Below are positions 44,512 to 54,772 of a DNA stretch of 64,000 nt, piece after piece; the stretch's first letter is position 1; each line of letters begins with the position of its first letter. The stretch is from assembly GCA_937139405.1 (NCBI GenBank), contig CAKZPV010000032.1, forward strand, positions 1 to 64,000, written 5' to 3'. The translations under genes and the position numbers were made by a program. A model generated the notes under the pieces. It made no database searches. It saw nothing but the letters and a program-made list of their open reading frames with translations, and was not told the DNA's origin. The stretch is from an uncultured Nitrospirota bacterium. GTDB taxonomy: Bacteria; Nitrospirota; Nitrospiria; Nitrospirales; UBA8639.

Positions 44512-46665
44512 TTACGTTGTTTCGCTTGGGAGGGCTTTCATGGAGAGGGAGATGCGTTTGCGCGGAATATCGACTTCCAACACCGTGACTTTGACCTGTT
44601 GGTTCACCTGGACAATCGTATTGGGGTCACTGACAAATTTGTTGGCCAGTTGACTGATATGAACCAGTCCATCTTGATGCACGCCAACATCAACAAATGC
44701 CCCAAAAGCTGTGACATTGGTGACCACCCCAGTCAAGACCATGCCGGGGGTGACTTGTTCAATCGATTGCACACCGTCATCAAATTTCACAGCTTCAAAT
44801 TGCTGACGAGGATCACGGCCCGGCTTGGCTAATTCGGTTAGAATATCCGTGAGCGTTGGTTTGCCCACTTCGTCTGTGATGTATTGATTGAGATCAATGG
44901 CGCGTTGTCGATCCTGATCGCTCATTAAATCTTTTACCGTGCAACCTAAGTCCGCGGCCATGGTCTTCACCACAGCATACCGCTCTGGATGAACGGCGCT
45001 GGCATCTAACGGATGGTCGCCATTCATGATCCGTAAGAATCCAGCCGCTTGTTCAAACGCTTTCGCTCCCAAGCGGGGAACGTTCTTTAATGCCGTTCGG
45101 CTTTTGAAGGGTCCATTCTCCTGACGATAGGCGACGATATTGGTGGCCAGTTGCGGGCCCACCCCTGAGACGGCCGTCAGTAATTGAGGACTGGCCATAT
45201 TCACGTCCACCCCTACCCTGTTCACACAACTAATAACGACATCCTGCAGCCGCTGTTTCAAGATACCTTGATCCACATCATGTTGGTATTGGCCAACCCC
45301 AATTGCTTTGGGGTCGATCTTGACCAGTTCAGCCAAGGGATCCATCAGTCGCCGGCCAATCGAGACAGCTCCTCGCACGGTGATATCTTGATCGGGGAAT
45401 TCCTCTCGAGCCACCGCTGATGCCGAGTAAATAGACGCCCCACTTTCGTTAACCATCACAATGGGAATGGTCGATGGCAATTGTAGGGAACGAAGAAAGG
45501 TTTCGGTTTCTCTCCCTGCTGTTCCGTTACCGATGGCAATCGCTTCAATGTGAAATCGTGTGACCAAACTCTGAATCGTGTCACCAGCCTTGGCCACACC
45601 TCCGGGCCCCTGATGAGGATAGATCAGATCGGTATGCTGCAACGTGCCTTGACGATCAAGGCAGACCACTTTACAACCGGTACGAAACCCCGGATCAATT
45701 GCTAACACGGCTTTGTGACCTAAGGGAGACGCCATGAGCAATTGCTGAACGTTATGTGCAAACACGTCAATGGCGGTTTCGTCTGCCTTGATCTTGGTCT
45801 GCAGACGAGCTTCCGTTTCCATCGAGAGAGACAACAATCGGATCAAACAATCGTGTATGGCCATCGTCACCTGCGCCGATGCCTGACTACTCCCTTTCAG
45901 GAACAGGCGAGATAATATTGCCAGCGCTTCCGGTTCGGACACGACGACTCGAAACGTCAGATACCCTTCTTGTTCTCCCCGGCGCATGGCCAAGACACGA
46001 TGGGAGGGCGCCGTGGCAACAGGTTCTTCCCATTCAACGTAGTCTCGGTATTTGCTTCCTTGCACATCTTTCCCGCGCACCCCGGTCGTCTTGAAAAGGC
46101 CCTGCTCTAAATACAGCGTTCGCATCGCGACACGTGCCTGCTGATCTTCATTGATCCATTCGGCCATGATATCGCGTGCTCCTGCTACGGCATCGTCCAC
46201 TGTCTCAACATGCTGTTCTGGATTGAGATAGTTCGCTGCTTCAGCGAAGACATCCAATGTTGCATCTTGGGCCCAGAGACGTTCTGCGAGCGGTTCCAAC
46301 CCTCGTTCCTTGGCGATCATGGCCTTGGTCCGACGCTTGGGCCGATATGGGAGATAGAGGTCTTCCAATTCTGTCATCGTCGCCGCAGCATCAATCTGCC
46401 CTTGCAGCAGATCGGTCAGTTTGCCCTGCTCTTCAAGGGACGAGAGAATGGCTTTCCGACGTTTATCTAACTCTCGCAATTGAGCGACGCGATCTCGAAT
46501 GGCCGTAATGACGACCTCATCTAACCCACCCGTGACTTCTTTGCGGTAACGGGCGAGAAACGGCACGGTCGCACCATTGTCCAGCAACTCTACCGTGGCC
46601 GTGACCTGCTTCACCGCAATGCTTAGTTCCGACGCTATCGTGCTGTCATGTCCTATGACGATCAT
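44512..46665 (-). CDS. tex: Tex family RNA-binding transcription accessory protein
   Basis: The 717-residue Tex has the N-terminal helical region (VPFLARYRKEVTGGLDE), a YqgF-like nuclease fold (LAIDPGFRTGCKVVCLD), helix-hairpin-helix repeats (GVGPQLATNIVAYR, ~500-560) and a C-terminal S1 RNA-binding domain (TAFGAFVDVGVHQDGLVHIS, ~630-700). Length and architecture are normal. Tex binds nucleic acid and affects transcription. A degraded second copy of its S1 end is at 3443-3630. 44257-44511 downstream has no gene. Confidence 0.95.
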   Translation of the reverse strand: MIVIGHDSTIASELSIAVKQVTATVELLDNGATVPFLARYRKEVTGGLDEVVITAIRDRVAQLRELDKRRKAILSSLEEQGKLTDLLQGQIDAAATMTELEDLYLPYRPKRRTKAMIAKERGLEPLAERLWAQDATLDVFAEAANYLNPEQHVETVDDAVAGARDIMAEWINEDQQARVAMRTLYLEQGLFKTTGVRGKDVQGSKYRDYVEWEEPVATAPSHRVLAMRRGEQEGYLTFRVVVSEPEALAILSRLFLKGSSQASAQVTMAIHDCLIRLLSLSMETEARLQTKIKADETAIDVFAHNVQQLLMASPLGHKAVLAIDPGFRTGCKVVCLDRQGTLQHTDLIYPHQGPGGVAKAGDTIQSLVTRFHIEAIAIGNGTAGRETETFLRSLQLPSTIPIVMVNESGASIYSASAVAREEFPDQDITVRGAVSIGRRLMDPLAELVKIDPKAIGVGQYQHDVDQGILKQRLQDVVISCVNRVGVDVNMASPQLLTAVSGVGPQLATNIVAYRQENGPFKSRTALKNVPRLGAKAFEQAAGFLRIMNGDHPLDASAVHPERYAVVKTMAADLGCTVKDLMSDQDRQRAIDLNQYITDEVGKPTLTDILTELAKPGRDPRQQFEAVKFDDGVQSIEQVTPGMVLTGVVTNVTAFGAFVDVGVHQDGLVHISQLANKFVSDPNTIVQVNQQVKVTVLEVDIPRKRISLSMKALPSETT

Positions 46666-46690
46666 TTCTTTATCTCATCCAGAATGTGAT

Positions 46691-46752
46691 TATTGAAAAC
46701 ATCTACCAGTTGCGTTTTTGCCGTTGCTGGACGAACTTTTTTGAACATTCTT
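46691..46752. terminator. Hairpin repeat between helicase and tex genes
   Basis: ATTGAAAACATCTACCAG and GCTGGACGAACTTTTTTGAA are the arms of a shorter version of the 19629-19752 element; CCAG pairs with CTGG and the A- and T-runs flank them. It lies between the helicase stop (46880) and the tex start (46665), where it could end the helicase transcript. A half-copy is visible near 50432-50480. Confidence 0.45.
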
Positions 46753-46879
46753 TCTCATTGCTGCGTGATGTCTTCCCTGAGGCATCTATGGTTCATGGAC
46801 CTCAATGATTCAACAGGACCAGAATACGTAACCTACCGTCTTTTCTTTACGTCTTTGGGGGAATCGAACAATGGCCGCT

Positions 46880-49800
46880 CTACTCCAACAAGAATTCAAA
46901 ATCTTTCTGAGAAAGCGAGGTTCCGCCTCCTCGATGAGCCGCACCTTCTAACACGGCATCGTAGAGCTCCATTTTTTGTTGTTTGAGTGCCATCATTTTT
47001 TCTTCAATCGTATGTCGCATGAGCAACCGCATAATAGACACTTTCTGTTTTTGCCCAATGCGATGAGCACGATCTGAGGCTTGATTCTCAACCGCTGGAT
47101 TCCACCATGGGTCTAAATGAAACACGTAGGAGGCTTTCGTCAAATTTAATCCCTGCCCTCCCGCTTTGAGGCTGAGCAAAAAAACGAACGGCTTTTTCTC
47201 ATCTTGAAATTGCTGAACAATTTTTTTGCGGGTCGCCGTGGGCGTCGAACCGTCCAGTCGGACAAAGGGGATATGGTGCGTCTGAAATTCATGTTCGACC
47301 AGATCTAAATAGGAGGTAAATTGTGAAAAGACGAGCGCACTATGTCCTTCATCCATCAGCTCCTGAAGCCGCTCCACAACACATCCCAATTTGGGCGACG
47401 TGTCGGTACTGTCTTTCTGAATGAGTCTGGGCGAGAGACAAATTTGTCGCAATTTCAAAATGGCCGTCAGGGCAATGACTCGCGCTTGGGAAGATGATTT
47501 CGTGCGATAGGCTGATGCTATAGTGGATCGAATCGTGGCCACCGTCTGTTGGTAGAGGGCTTTCTGGCGATCCGTGAGTTCTAAGTAAATATCGGTTTCT
47601 GTTTTTGAAGGCAGCTCCTTCAGAATTTGTTTTTTCGTGCGACGCAAGACAAACGGCTTCGTTCGTTGCATGATGGTATTGAGCAAGTCAGGTGATGGCG
47701 TTTTCAGTTTTCCTTTCATCGTGTCATATTCACCGAGGAGTCCCGGCACACACAGATCCATAAGAGAATAATATTCCCCGACATGATTTTCTAATGGCGT
47801 CCCTGTCATGACACATTTAAAATACCCTTTGAGGCGTCGAGCTGCTCCAGTGGTCCCCGCGACAATATTTTTAACCGCCTGTGCTTCATCAAACAAAATG
47901 ACATGAAACGCCATCTGTTCAAGAATGGCAATATCCCGGCGCACCAACCCATAGGTGGTCAGCACCACATCCGCATGGGAAAAATCTTTCTGGCGTTCTT
48001 TTCCGATATAACTGTGAATTTTTAAGTCGGGATAAAATCGGGCAATTTCCTGTTCCCAATTAAATATTAAACTCGGCGGGAGCACGACCAAATGCGGCCC
48101 TTGAATCGGAATCGAAGCGTCAAGTATTCCCTCATGAATGCCGGCTAACAAGCTAATCGCTTGGATAGTTTTTCCCAACCCCATATCGTCCGCCAGACAC
48201 GCCCCTAGCCGATGCTGATATAAAAATCCCAACCAGCGATAGCCTTCTTGCTGATAGGGACGCAATGTGGCTTTTAGCTCTTGTGGCAGAGGCTTCGATT
48301 CAATCCGTTCAAAATTCAACAGACGTTCGACTAATGCTTCATCCTCAGGCGGAAGCTTCACTCGAACTCCACGTTTGCGCAGCGCCACCCAATCTAAAAT
48401 CTGCAATTTTGGTACGTGCACGACGACCGGTTTATCGTCGGCAGATTTTTTTGATGACTTTGATGAAGACAATGCCGTGAACGCACGCAAGATTTCCTGC
48501 GTATTCTGATCCACAATGCGGACCTGCCCATCGACCTCCATGAGGCCACCGCGTTTCAGAATCGCTTGGACTTCTTGAGCCTCAAGACGCACCCCATCAC
48601 ACATAATTTCTGGGCGAAGCTCAAACCAATCAATAGTCGGCGGCCGACGGGCATCCACAGAACAATCCCAGTCTGCCGTCGCCACGGGTTTATCTTGAAA
48701 AAAGAGTTCTATCCCTGCCTCAGCAGCTTTGGCATAACATTCCGGCAGCCCAGCATAGAGCACATCCTGTGACAGGGTCATGGCATCATGCCCACTCATT
48801 TTTTCGAAGGCTTGCAATCCCCAAATTTCATAGGGAATGAGATACAACAGTGCTTCCTTCGCCCAATCGTTCGGCACGACACACCATTGTCCCTCGTGCA
48901 CGAGTAACCGCACGCTTTCTTCCAGCAGCGGCGCAGCAAACATCTGCAAGACATCTTCTGCTTCGGCTTTTAACCGGAAAGGGCGAAATTCCTCACGTCT
49001 TAATGCGGCTTTAATGAGTCTCTTCCCTTCAATGGCTGTCTTCACACGACACAGTTGAAAGAATGTGTCATACAGCGCCGCTCGTCGTTTTTTCATGCGT
49101 AACCCACTGGAGACAGACGCACTCTGCTCGAGAAAAGGGAAAACATTAAACACCTGCTCACTCGTTCCACTCAAGCTGTTTCCTTGCCAGCATTCTGCAA
49201 CAAGCGCCGCGACGTTTGGCTCGAGAAGCGGCATATCCACCAACCAGGCTTCTGGCATCACCGTCAAACGATACTGTTTATGCGGAAAGTTTTCCGCCAA
49301 ATCAGATTGCACGAGAGCCACGTCTTGTCCCTCAACCTTAAACTGGACGGTCCGAAGCATATGCGGCAGATCTTTTGCTGGAAGATCAATTTGTAAGCCA
49401 GCTATTTCTTTGACAGGGATCGATAAGAGCGGCCGGGTATCTCTCCCTTCAGGTTGTTCATGACGTTTGAAGGATTGTGCCTCTCGCTGGCCTCTTCCTC
49501 TCTTGCTCAAGCTCTGCGCAGGCACTTCGTCTTTCTCATGAAAATTTTCGGACAATACATCATAGAATGCCCACCCCAACTCATTATCTAAGGGTGCAAG
49601 CTTGTACGCATCGAGATCAACCACTAATCCCATAAACAGTTGTGCATTCTCCTGAGCAATGCCAAATCGGAAACTCCGCGCAGCTACCATGACTTCCTCT
49701 CCGCGTACATCCAATTCTGTTTTAATGGTATAGGTCATTGTAGGGGCCCATTCCACTAACGTTCGTCCTTCAGTATTCTCAAAGTAAATGGGGAATGCCT

Positions 49801-50410
49801 GTCCATGATGTTTAAGGAAATCTCGAAGAGCATCTTGCACTGACCACGCCGGATCCTGTGTCGCACGCAAGAGTACAGCCAATTCTGTTGGCATGCCCAA
49901 GAACGTCTGACAGACCATTCCATGATTGGTGATGGTAATGGACCCCTGGCCTTGGCAATCAACTAAATTCAATTCGAACTGTGGGCGGGTGGAGCTTGAG
50001 TGAGTCACAGGTTGCGAGACAGCAACTCCTTGCAACAATTGCTCGGAGAGTGCTTCATGATTCGTCTTTCGTGTGGTGGCGACACGAAAAGTGTCGGGAA
50101 CGAGTAAATTGACTGTCGTCAACAAGGCACAAATGACATGCTTGCATTGCGTTGAGGCTGTCCATGCGGCACAACGGCATGAATAGACCAATTGCCCACT
50201 CACCACAGAAAACGTCACGGCATAATATTTTGAGCCTCTCACCGATGCGGCAAGAATCGTTCTTGAGTGATTCCAGCTATACGATTCCAATCGTCCTTGC
50301 GCATGATATTCATAGCCGCGCAAGACAAACGCTTTGGGAGCGAGAAAATAAATGTGATTGGGAGAGAGGGCTTTCAGCTGTTCTAAAATACTTGAAGAAT
50401 CTATGGCCAT
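46880..50410 (-). CDS. SWIM zinc-finger SNF2-family helicase
   Basis: The 1176-residue protein has an N-terminal SWIM zinc finger (CRCAAW...CKHVICALL, ~75-100), a long middle region, and a C-terminal SNF2 ATPase: ADDMGLGKTIQAISLL (motif I, ~740), LFDEAQAVKN (II, ~840), VMTGTPLENH (III) and SDRAHRIGQKQ (VI, ~1130). SNF2 enzymes remodel protein-DNA complexes; the bacterial SWIM type is often linked to RNA polymerase recycling (RapA-like) or repair, but a specific role is not known. ATG at 50410 is preferred over GTG at 50416. Confidence 0.92.
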   Translation of the reverse strand: MAIDSSSILEQLKALSPNHIYFLAPKAFVLRGYEYHAQGRLESYSWNHSRTILAASVRGSKYYAVTFSVVSGQLVYSCRCAAWTASTQCKHVICALLTTVNLLVPDTFRVATTRKTNHEALSEQLLQGVAVSQPVTHSSSTRPQFELNLVDCQGQGSITITNHGMVCQTFLGMPTELAVLLRATQDPAWSVQDALRDFLKHHGQAFPIYFENTEGRTLVEWAPTMTYTIKTELDVRGEEVMVAARSFRFGIAQENAQLFMGLVVDLDAYKLAPLDNELGWAFYDVLSENFHEKDEVPAQSLSKRGRGQREAQSFKRHEQPEGRDTRPLLSIPVKEIAGLQIDLPAKDLPHMLRTVQFKVEGQDVALVQSDLAENFPHKQYRLTVMPEAWLVDMPLLEPNVAALVAECWQGNSLSGTSEQVFNVFPFLEQSASVSSGLRMKKRRAALYDTFFQLCRVKTAIEGKRLIKAALRREEFRPFRLKAEAEDVLQMFAAPLLEESVRLLVHEGQWCVVPNDWAKEALLYLIPYEIWGLQAFEKMSGHDAMTLSQDVLYAGLPECYAKAAEAGIELFFQDKPVATADWDCSVDARRPPTIDWFELRPEIMCDGVRLEAQEVQAILKRGGLMEVDGQVRIVDQNTQEILRAFTALSSSKSSKKSADDKPVVVHVPKLQILDWVALRKRGVRVKLPPEDEALVERLLNFERIESKPLPQELKATLRPYQQEGYRWLGFLYQHRLGACLADDMGLGKTIQAISLLAGIHEGILDASIPIQGPHLVVLPPSLIFNWEQEIARFYPDLKIHSYIGKERQKDFSHADVVLTTYGLVRRDIAILEQMAFHVILFDEAQAVKNIVAGTTGAARRLKGYFKCVMTGTPLENHVGEYYSLMDLCVPGLLGEYDTMKGKLKTPSPDLLNTIMQRTKPFVLRRTKKQILKELPSKTETDIYLELTDRQKALYQQTVATIRSTIASAYRTKSSSQARVIALTAILKLRQICLSPRLIQKDSTDTSPKLGCVVERLQELMDEGHSALVFSQFTSYLDLVEHEFQTHHIPFVRLDGSTPTATRKKIVQQFQDEKKPFVFLLSLKAGGQGLNLTKASYVFHLDPWWNPAVENQASDRAHRIGQKQKVSIMRLLMRHTIEEKMMALKQQKMELYDAVLEGAAHRGGGTSLSQKDFEFLLE

Positions 50411-50581
50411 AGGCACTTACATACAGGGAATGTTGAAAAAATCCACCAGCTGCGTTCTCGCGATGTTGTCGCGCTCACGTATTGCAAAACAAGGCCATAC
50501 ATGTCTTACCGCCATTAATATTCATGATCACTCGTAAGGCAGCGCCAAGACACATTCATGCGAGTATCTCTTCTCGTGATA

Positions 50582-52357
50582 TTAGAGAATGGGCACGACT
50601 GCAACATGCTTGCTCTTTTTCTTCTTTATTTTTTCGGCCACAATTTGTGCGGCAGGTGTTGCCGTAAAAAGCTCTAGCGTATCGAGCTCCTCGAGCCGGA
50701 CAGGTTGCATCGCGGCATCATCTGACCCTGGTCGCAAGCCATGCAGGACATGTCGATACGCCCGATGAAACATCACATAGAGCGCCACATAACGAAGGTG
50801 TTTCGAGAGAATCTCCCAAGCATATCGAGCATAAAAGAGCATGGGATGTTCTGCCGGCAACCCAACACGTCGATCACGACGATACTTTCGACGAAAGACC
50901 CCGCTATCCATTGGATGGACGCCTTCAATTGTTGCTGCCGCGTAAAACGAGAGCATCATCCATTTCACTTTATTCATACTGAATTGCCAGGCTTTCGCTC
51001 GCCGAATAACCGTCTCGACATGCTCAGGGGTATAATAGGTATCCCACGCACACCGATAGGCCTGTAACAATTCCGACTCAGACATTCGAATATGCGGCAT
51101 GGTGACATGGACGGAGTCGTAACTATTCATGTCCGATGCCAAGGGCACACCCTGTTCGTAGAGTTCCTTGTGATCTTGTGAACCTGGCAATGGCGTCAAT
51201 ATAAAAAAGTACAACAGATCAATCGGTAGTTCTTTTTGAATGATCTGAATATCGCGAGTAATGCTTTCAGGTGTATCGGTAGGAAACCCAAGGATTAATC
51301 CAGCCAATGTCAACGCGCCAACGTTATGCCACGCTTGCAGCATACCCCGATATTCTGTGATTTTATTTTGATGTTTTCGAGATCCTTCTAATGAGTCAGG
51401 GTTGATACTCTCCAGACCAATAAATACCCGATCCACACCCGCCCGGCCTGCTTTCTCAATAAACCGGGGAATCTTATGACACATCGTATCCACTTGAATG
51501 GTGATCGTAAATTGAAGATGCTCCTCTTCTCGCAACTGGATCATGCGATCCAAAATCGGCTCCCAGGCTTGATTCCTTGCAAAATTATCATCTGTCACAA
51601 AAAACTTATGGATATCTTGCGCCAAATTGGTTCGCACTAAATGCTCAATATCATCCGGTGAACGAAATCGAGATGTGCGGCCCTGAACATTAATAATCGT
51701 GCAGAAGCTACACAGAAACGGACAGCCACGACCCGCATCAAAACTGGTGCGCGCACCGGACATGCGATGAACCAAATGGGCAGGAAGATACGGCACCGGT
51801 TGACCTTCAAGTCCAGGAGGATCCGTCATGACATTATAGAGGGGCTGCAATTTTCCGGAATAGGCATCTTGGAGGAGCTTGGCGACATACCCTTCTACCT
51901 CTCCGGCAAATAAAGAAATGCCTTCATCCATCGCTTCTTGGAGGTCAGGTGGAATGGTCGGCAACATCGCCAAACAACCACTTACGTGAAATCCCCCAAT
52001 GCAGACGGAGAGGTCTGCCCGACGGAATGTCCTTGCCAGATCCATGGCTCTGGGGAACTGATTGGTTTGAACACCAACCATCGCAATCAGACCATGCCCA
52101 CCGGATTGTTGAATCATGTCTATCAATTGACGAGGTTTGATACGCGTATTGGTCTCATCAAGGGCAGTAATAGATACCTGCACATCACTTCCCAGAACCT
52201 GTTGTTCGGCACAGTCAAGCGCAAGCCCGTATATGGCCGCCATGGTGTTAGATGGGATGGACGAACGCACCCACTGAATCACATATCCCTCATCATCATA
52301 ATGAGAAGGCTTAATGAGAATAAGATGAAAGGGTGTTGGGGGAGCGGCCAGATTCAC
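50582..52357 (-). CDS. B12-binding-type radical SAM protein
   Basis: The 591-residue protein has an N-terminal region with a cobalamin-binding-like Rossmann fold (~65-165: GLIAMVGVQTNQFP, VCIGGFHVSG) and a radical SAM core with the CxxxCxxC cluster in RGCPFLCSFCTIINVQG (~213-230). The length and the LPGSQDHKELYEQG stretch fit the large family that modifies lipids, tetrapyrroles or antibiotics. Substrate unknown. The start is GTG. It precedes the helicase gene on the same strand with a 171-bp gap (50411-50581). Confidence 0.88.
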   Translation of the reverse strand: MNLAAPPTPFHLILIKPSHYDDEGYVIQWVRSSIPSNTMAAIYGLALDCAEQQVLGSDVQVSITALDETNTRIKPRQLIDMIQQSGGHGLIAMVGVQTNQFPRAMDLARTFRRADLSVCIGGFHVSGCLAMLPTIPPDLQEAMDEGISLFAGEVEGYVAKLLQDAYSGKLQPLYNVMTDPPGLEGQPVPYLPAHLVHRMSGARTSFDAGRGCPFLCSFCTIINVQGRTSRFRSPDDIEHLVRTNLAQDIHKFFVTDDNFARNQAWEPILDRMIQLREEEHLQFTITIQVDTMCHKIPRFIEKAGRAGVDRVFIGLESINPDSLEGSRKHQNKITEYRGMLQAWHNVGALTLAGLILGFPTDTPESITRDIQIIQKELPIDLLYFFILTPLPGSQDHKELYEQGVPLASDMNSYDSVHVTMPHIRMSESELLQAYRCAWDTYYTPEHVETVIRRAKAWQFSMNKVKWMMLSFYAAATIEGVHPMDSGVFRRKYRRDRRVGLPAEHPMLFYARYAWEILSKHLRYVALYVMFHRAYRHVLHGLRPGSDDAAMQPVRLEELDTLELFTATPAAQIVAEKIKKKKSKHVAVVPIL

Positions 52358-52488
52358 AATGTCAATTCCGAGAAACTCTCATGATAACACTGCTGCACCT
52401 ATTAGGTCATCTGCAACGAGTCATCATCCTCAACGAGAAGAGGTTCTAGAAGTGAAAAACACTGAATTGGAGAATGGCGAGTAGAATA

Positions 52489-53343
52489 CTAGCGGGTCCC
52501 TCGAACCACCACGGTCCCTTGCATGGACCCAAGATGAAGATCACAATGATAGGGAAAGACCCCTGGGTTATTGAAAACCTGTTCAAAACGCTGCCCGGGT
52601 TTGTTGACCGTCAATCCGCTATTAAACGCCTTGCCACCTCCTGAACAATCGTTCACTCGGCAGCCGCCGCTCGTGACACTGTGCGGTTCTTGCGCTCCAT
52701 CAGCATAGACCCACACGACCTTTTCTCCGGGTTTAATCGTGACCTCCTTTGGCACAAAAAACGTGGTTGCCCGAAAAGTGATCACGACTGCGCCAATGGG
52801 AGCTGGAGAAAGTCCCTCTTCGACAGAAACAGAAGCACGAGGCTCTCTGGCAATGACCAAGAATTCATCGTGCGATGGATCAATCTCACAATGTTTTCCT
52901 TCAGCAGCCTTCACCATGACAGCCTCAACTTGCTGAAAACGAGCATGGGAGACGACGCCATTTAATAACCCATCATCGCTGACGTTTTTAGTCGTCACGG
53001 TATTTCCTAGCCCCGTTGATTCTTGAATCTGTACCACACAATTTTCTGCGTTGAGTTTCCAGGTTAATTCGACAAAAAATGGTTCCCCCACTTCGTATTT
53101 GTCGACTAACACCACTTCATCGCCAGACTCCAGATCAAGCCCAAAATCCAGTACCATATCGCCAATTTCCCATCCCACCGTAGCTTGAACAAAAGGTGGT
53201 TGGACAGACCAGCATATGAACATGAGACATGTGACGAATAAGGGAAGAAGTCTTGCTTGACCGGTTACTTCAGTGACTTGGCTGGATAAAGCGCCGCGAC
53301 TTTGAACCTGCTGTTCAGAGGCACATTTCAATGACTCTATCAT
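52489..53343 (-). CDS. Secreted cupredoxin (plastocyanin-like) protein
   Basis: The 284-residue protein has a signal-like hydrophobic stretch (LLPLFVTCLMFICW, ~30-45), an unassigned N-terminal beta domain and a C-terminal cupredoxin fold. Copper ligands are visible: His in PHSVTSG, Cys and His in PYHCDLH, Met in LGSM. It is therefore a type-1 copper electron carrier in the periplasm. The start overlaps the stop of the PNPOx-family gene (ATGA), so the two form an operon. Its redox partner is unknown. Confidence 0.85.
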   Translation of the reverse strand: MIESLKCASEQQVQSRGALSSQVTEVTGQARLLPLFVTCLMFICWSVQPPFVQATVGWEIGDMVLDFGLDLESGDEVVLVDKYEVGEPFFVELTWKLNAENCVVQIQESTGLGNTVTTKNVSDDGLLNGVVSHARFQQVEAVMVKAAEGKHCEIDPSHDEFLVIAREPRASVSVEEGLSPAPIGAVVITFRATTFFVPKEVTIKPGEKVVWVYADGAQEPHSVTSGGCRVNDCSGGGKAFNSGLTVNKPGQRFEQVFNNPGVFPYHCDLHLGSMQGTVVVRGTR

Positions 53344-53999
53344 TGTTGGCCGGGAACGATCTCGGGCACCAATTTGGTTCGAAAGAAATTCCCGCCTTTA
53401 TGTTGCTCATCATCGGTTCCCCAGTGGACCTTCTTATCCTTTTTTTCTAACAAAGGAATATGCTTGGAACAATGAATATAGGCTTCTTCTACATGGACGA
53501 TGACCCAACATTCCGGTTGATGCGTACCCTTTGTCCCAGAGTCTTTGATACCCGCTGGGTTTTTGCCGGTTAATCCAATTTGAGGCGCATGATCGGTCAC
53601 CTCGGTCTTCCCATTCACGTGAAGTCCTATTGTTGTTTTAAAAAAATCAATAAACATCAACCCAACATGCGGATTTTCCAACATATTTCCAATACTAGCC
53701 ATCACGCCATTGCCGCGGTATTCAGGAAAAGCCAATTGTTTGGAATTCAGAATGTGAATAAAGCCGGGAGGTCCTGCGCGAAACGATGAGTCTGCATTCC
53801 CCTGACTATCGGAGGTTGCCATAAAGAAAAATTCTTGCTGAAGAATGAATTTCTGCATCACGTCATTCAGCTCAGAACAGACTTGTTGTCGGTAAAATGC
53901 TTGCGCACGTTGAGAGGTTTCAAAACGTGATTGCGCAAGATGCTCACCTGAGGTTCTTAACAAGGAACCACTCTGCTCTCGAATACGTGACTCGCTCAT
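53340..53999 (-). CDS. Pyridoxamine 5'-phosphate oxidase-family flavin protein
   Basis: The 219-residue split-barrel flavin protein carries FFFMATSDSQGNADSSFRAGPPGFI and LAFPEYRGNGVMASIGNMLENPHVGLMFID, the classical PNPOx-like FMN-binding stretch. These enzymes reduce small molecules or bind F420/FMN; true PdxH activity is unlikely from the sequence. It is upstream of and overlaps the cupredoxin gene by 4 bp, suggesting a shared redox task (inference). AGG lies upstream of the start. Confidence 0.85.
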   Translation of the reverse strand: MSESRIREQSGSLLRTSGEHLAQSRFETSQRAQAFYRQQVCSELNDVMQKFILQQEFFFMATSDSQGNADSSFRAGPPGFIHILNSKQLAFPEYRGNGVMASIGNMLENPHVGLMFIDFFKTTIGLHVNGKTEVTDHAPQIGLTGKNPAGIKDSGTKGTHQPECWVIVHVEEAYIHCSKHIPLLEKKDKKVHWGTDDEQHKGGNFFRTKLVPEIVPGQQ

Positions 54000-54098
54000 A
54001 TACGGTACCTACTTGATTTGAAATATGGATCAAACTTGTCTATGACAAATGCCTCACTGGAAGTCAGTTCCCATGAGGTCAACATATCGACATTCATC

Positions 54099-54659
54099 TT
54101 AAAATCCAATCCCAATACTGACCCCTCCACCAACTCGTCCTCCCGTTCCGCCTCCACCGAAGATGCCAAAACTCGGCCCTGCAGATTCTGCTTGATCAAA
54201 TCCAGGTTCTGGCCAAACGTGCAGATGTTTCATCGTGAGAGTCGGATAACGATAGGCCATCTCATCAAGGCTCGCATCCGTGGCGCCTGTGACTTCGCCA
54301 ACCACCGTCACTCGGGTCTGTGGAGGGAGCGTGGCTGGATCGAGAAAAGAAGACTCAAACACCAAAAACCGACCTTGAGAAGAGGTCTTATCAACAACAG
54401 GCTTTTCCGATCCATCTAACGGAAGTTGGAGAATTTCCAAACGGGTTCCTTCGGGTAAACGTTTGGCCGACAGAACTTCTCCACCTATGAGCACGACAGC
54501 CCCTTGATGAGCTGTCGGTTCGCTCAGGATCTGCGTGAACGTGACGGCAGGATCAATTTGCGTCTTCAGCGTCTCAGGTACCACATCGGGACCCAACGCA
54601 CAGCCAAATCCAACCAACAACACCGAACCAAGTACCATTCTCGATAACCACCTGTTCAT
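54099..54659 (-). CDS. slp: Slp-family outer-membrane lipoprotein
   Basis: The 186-residue protein has a lipobox in VLLVGFGCALG and the Slp domain: VTFTQILSEPTAHQGAVVLIGGEVL, GTRLEILQLPL, GRFLVF. Slp proteins are starvation- or acid-induced lipoproteins; function unclear. The C-terminus is glycine-rich (FGIFGGGGTGGRVGGG). Upstream of the PNPOx gene with a 99-bp gap on the same strand. Confidence 0.88.
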   Translation of the reverse strand: MNRWLSRMVLGSVLLVGFGCALGPDVVPETLKTQIDPAVTFTQILSEPTAHQGAVVLIGGEVLSAKRLPEGTRLEILQLPLDGSEKPVVDKTSSQGRFLVFESSFLDPATLPPQTRVTVVGEVTGATDASLDEMAYRYPTLTMKHLHVWPEPGFDQAESAGPSFGIFGGGGTGGRVGGGVSIGIGF

Positions 54660-54772
54660 CGTGATTGTATTCTATCAGATAGCATTCGCGTCTGACTTTA
54701 CCATAACGTCTTAGACGCTAGACTACGTTCTCGAAATTGTGAGGGAAAGAAGGGAGGCCCCAGAAGAGACGT

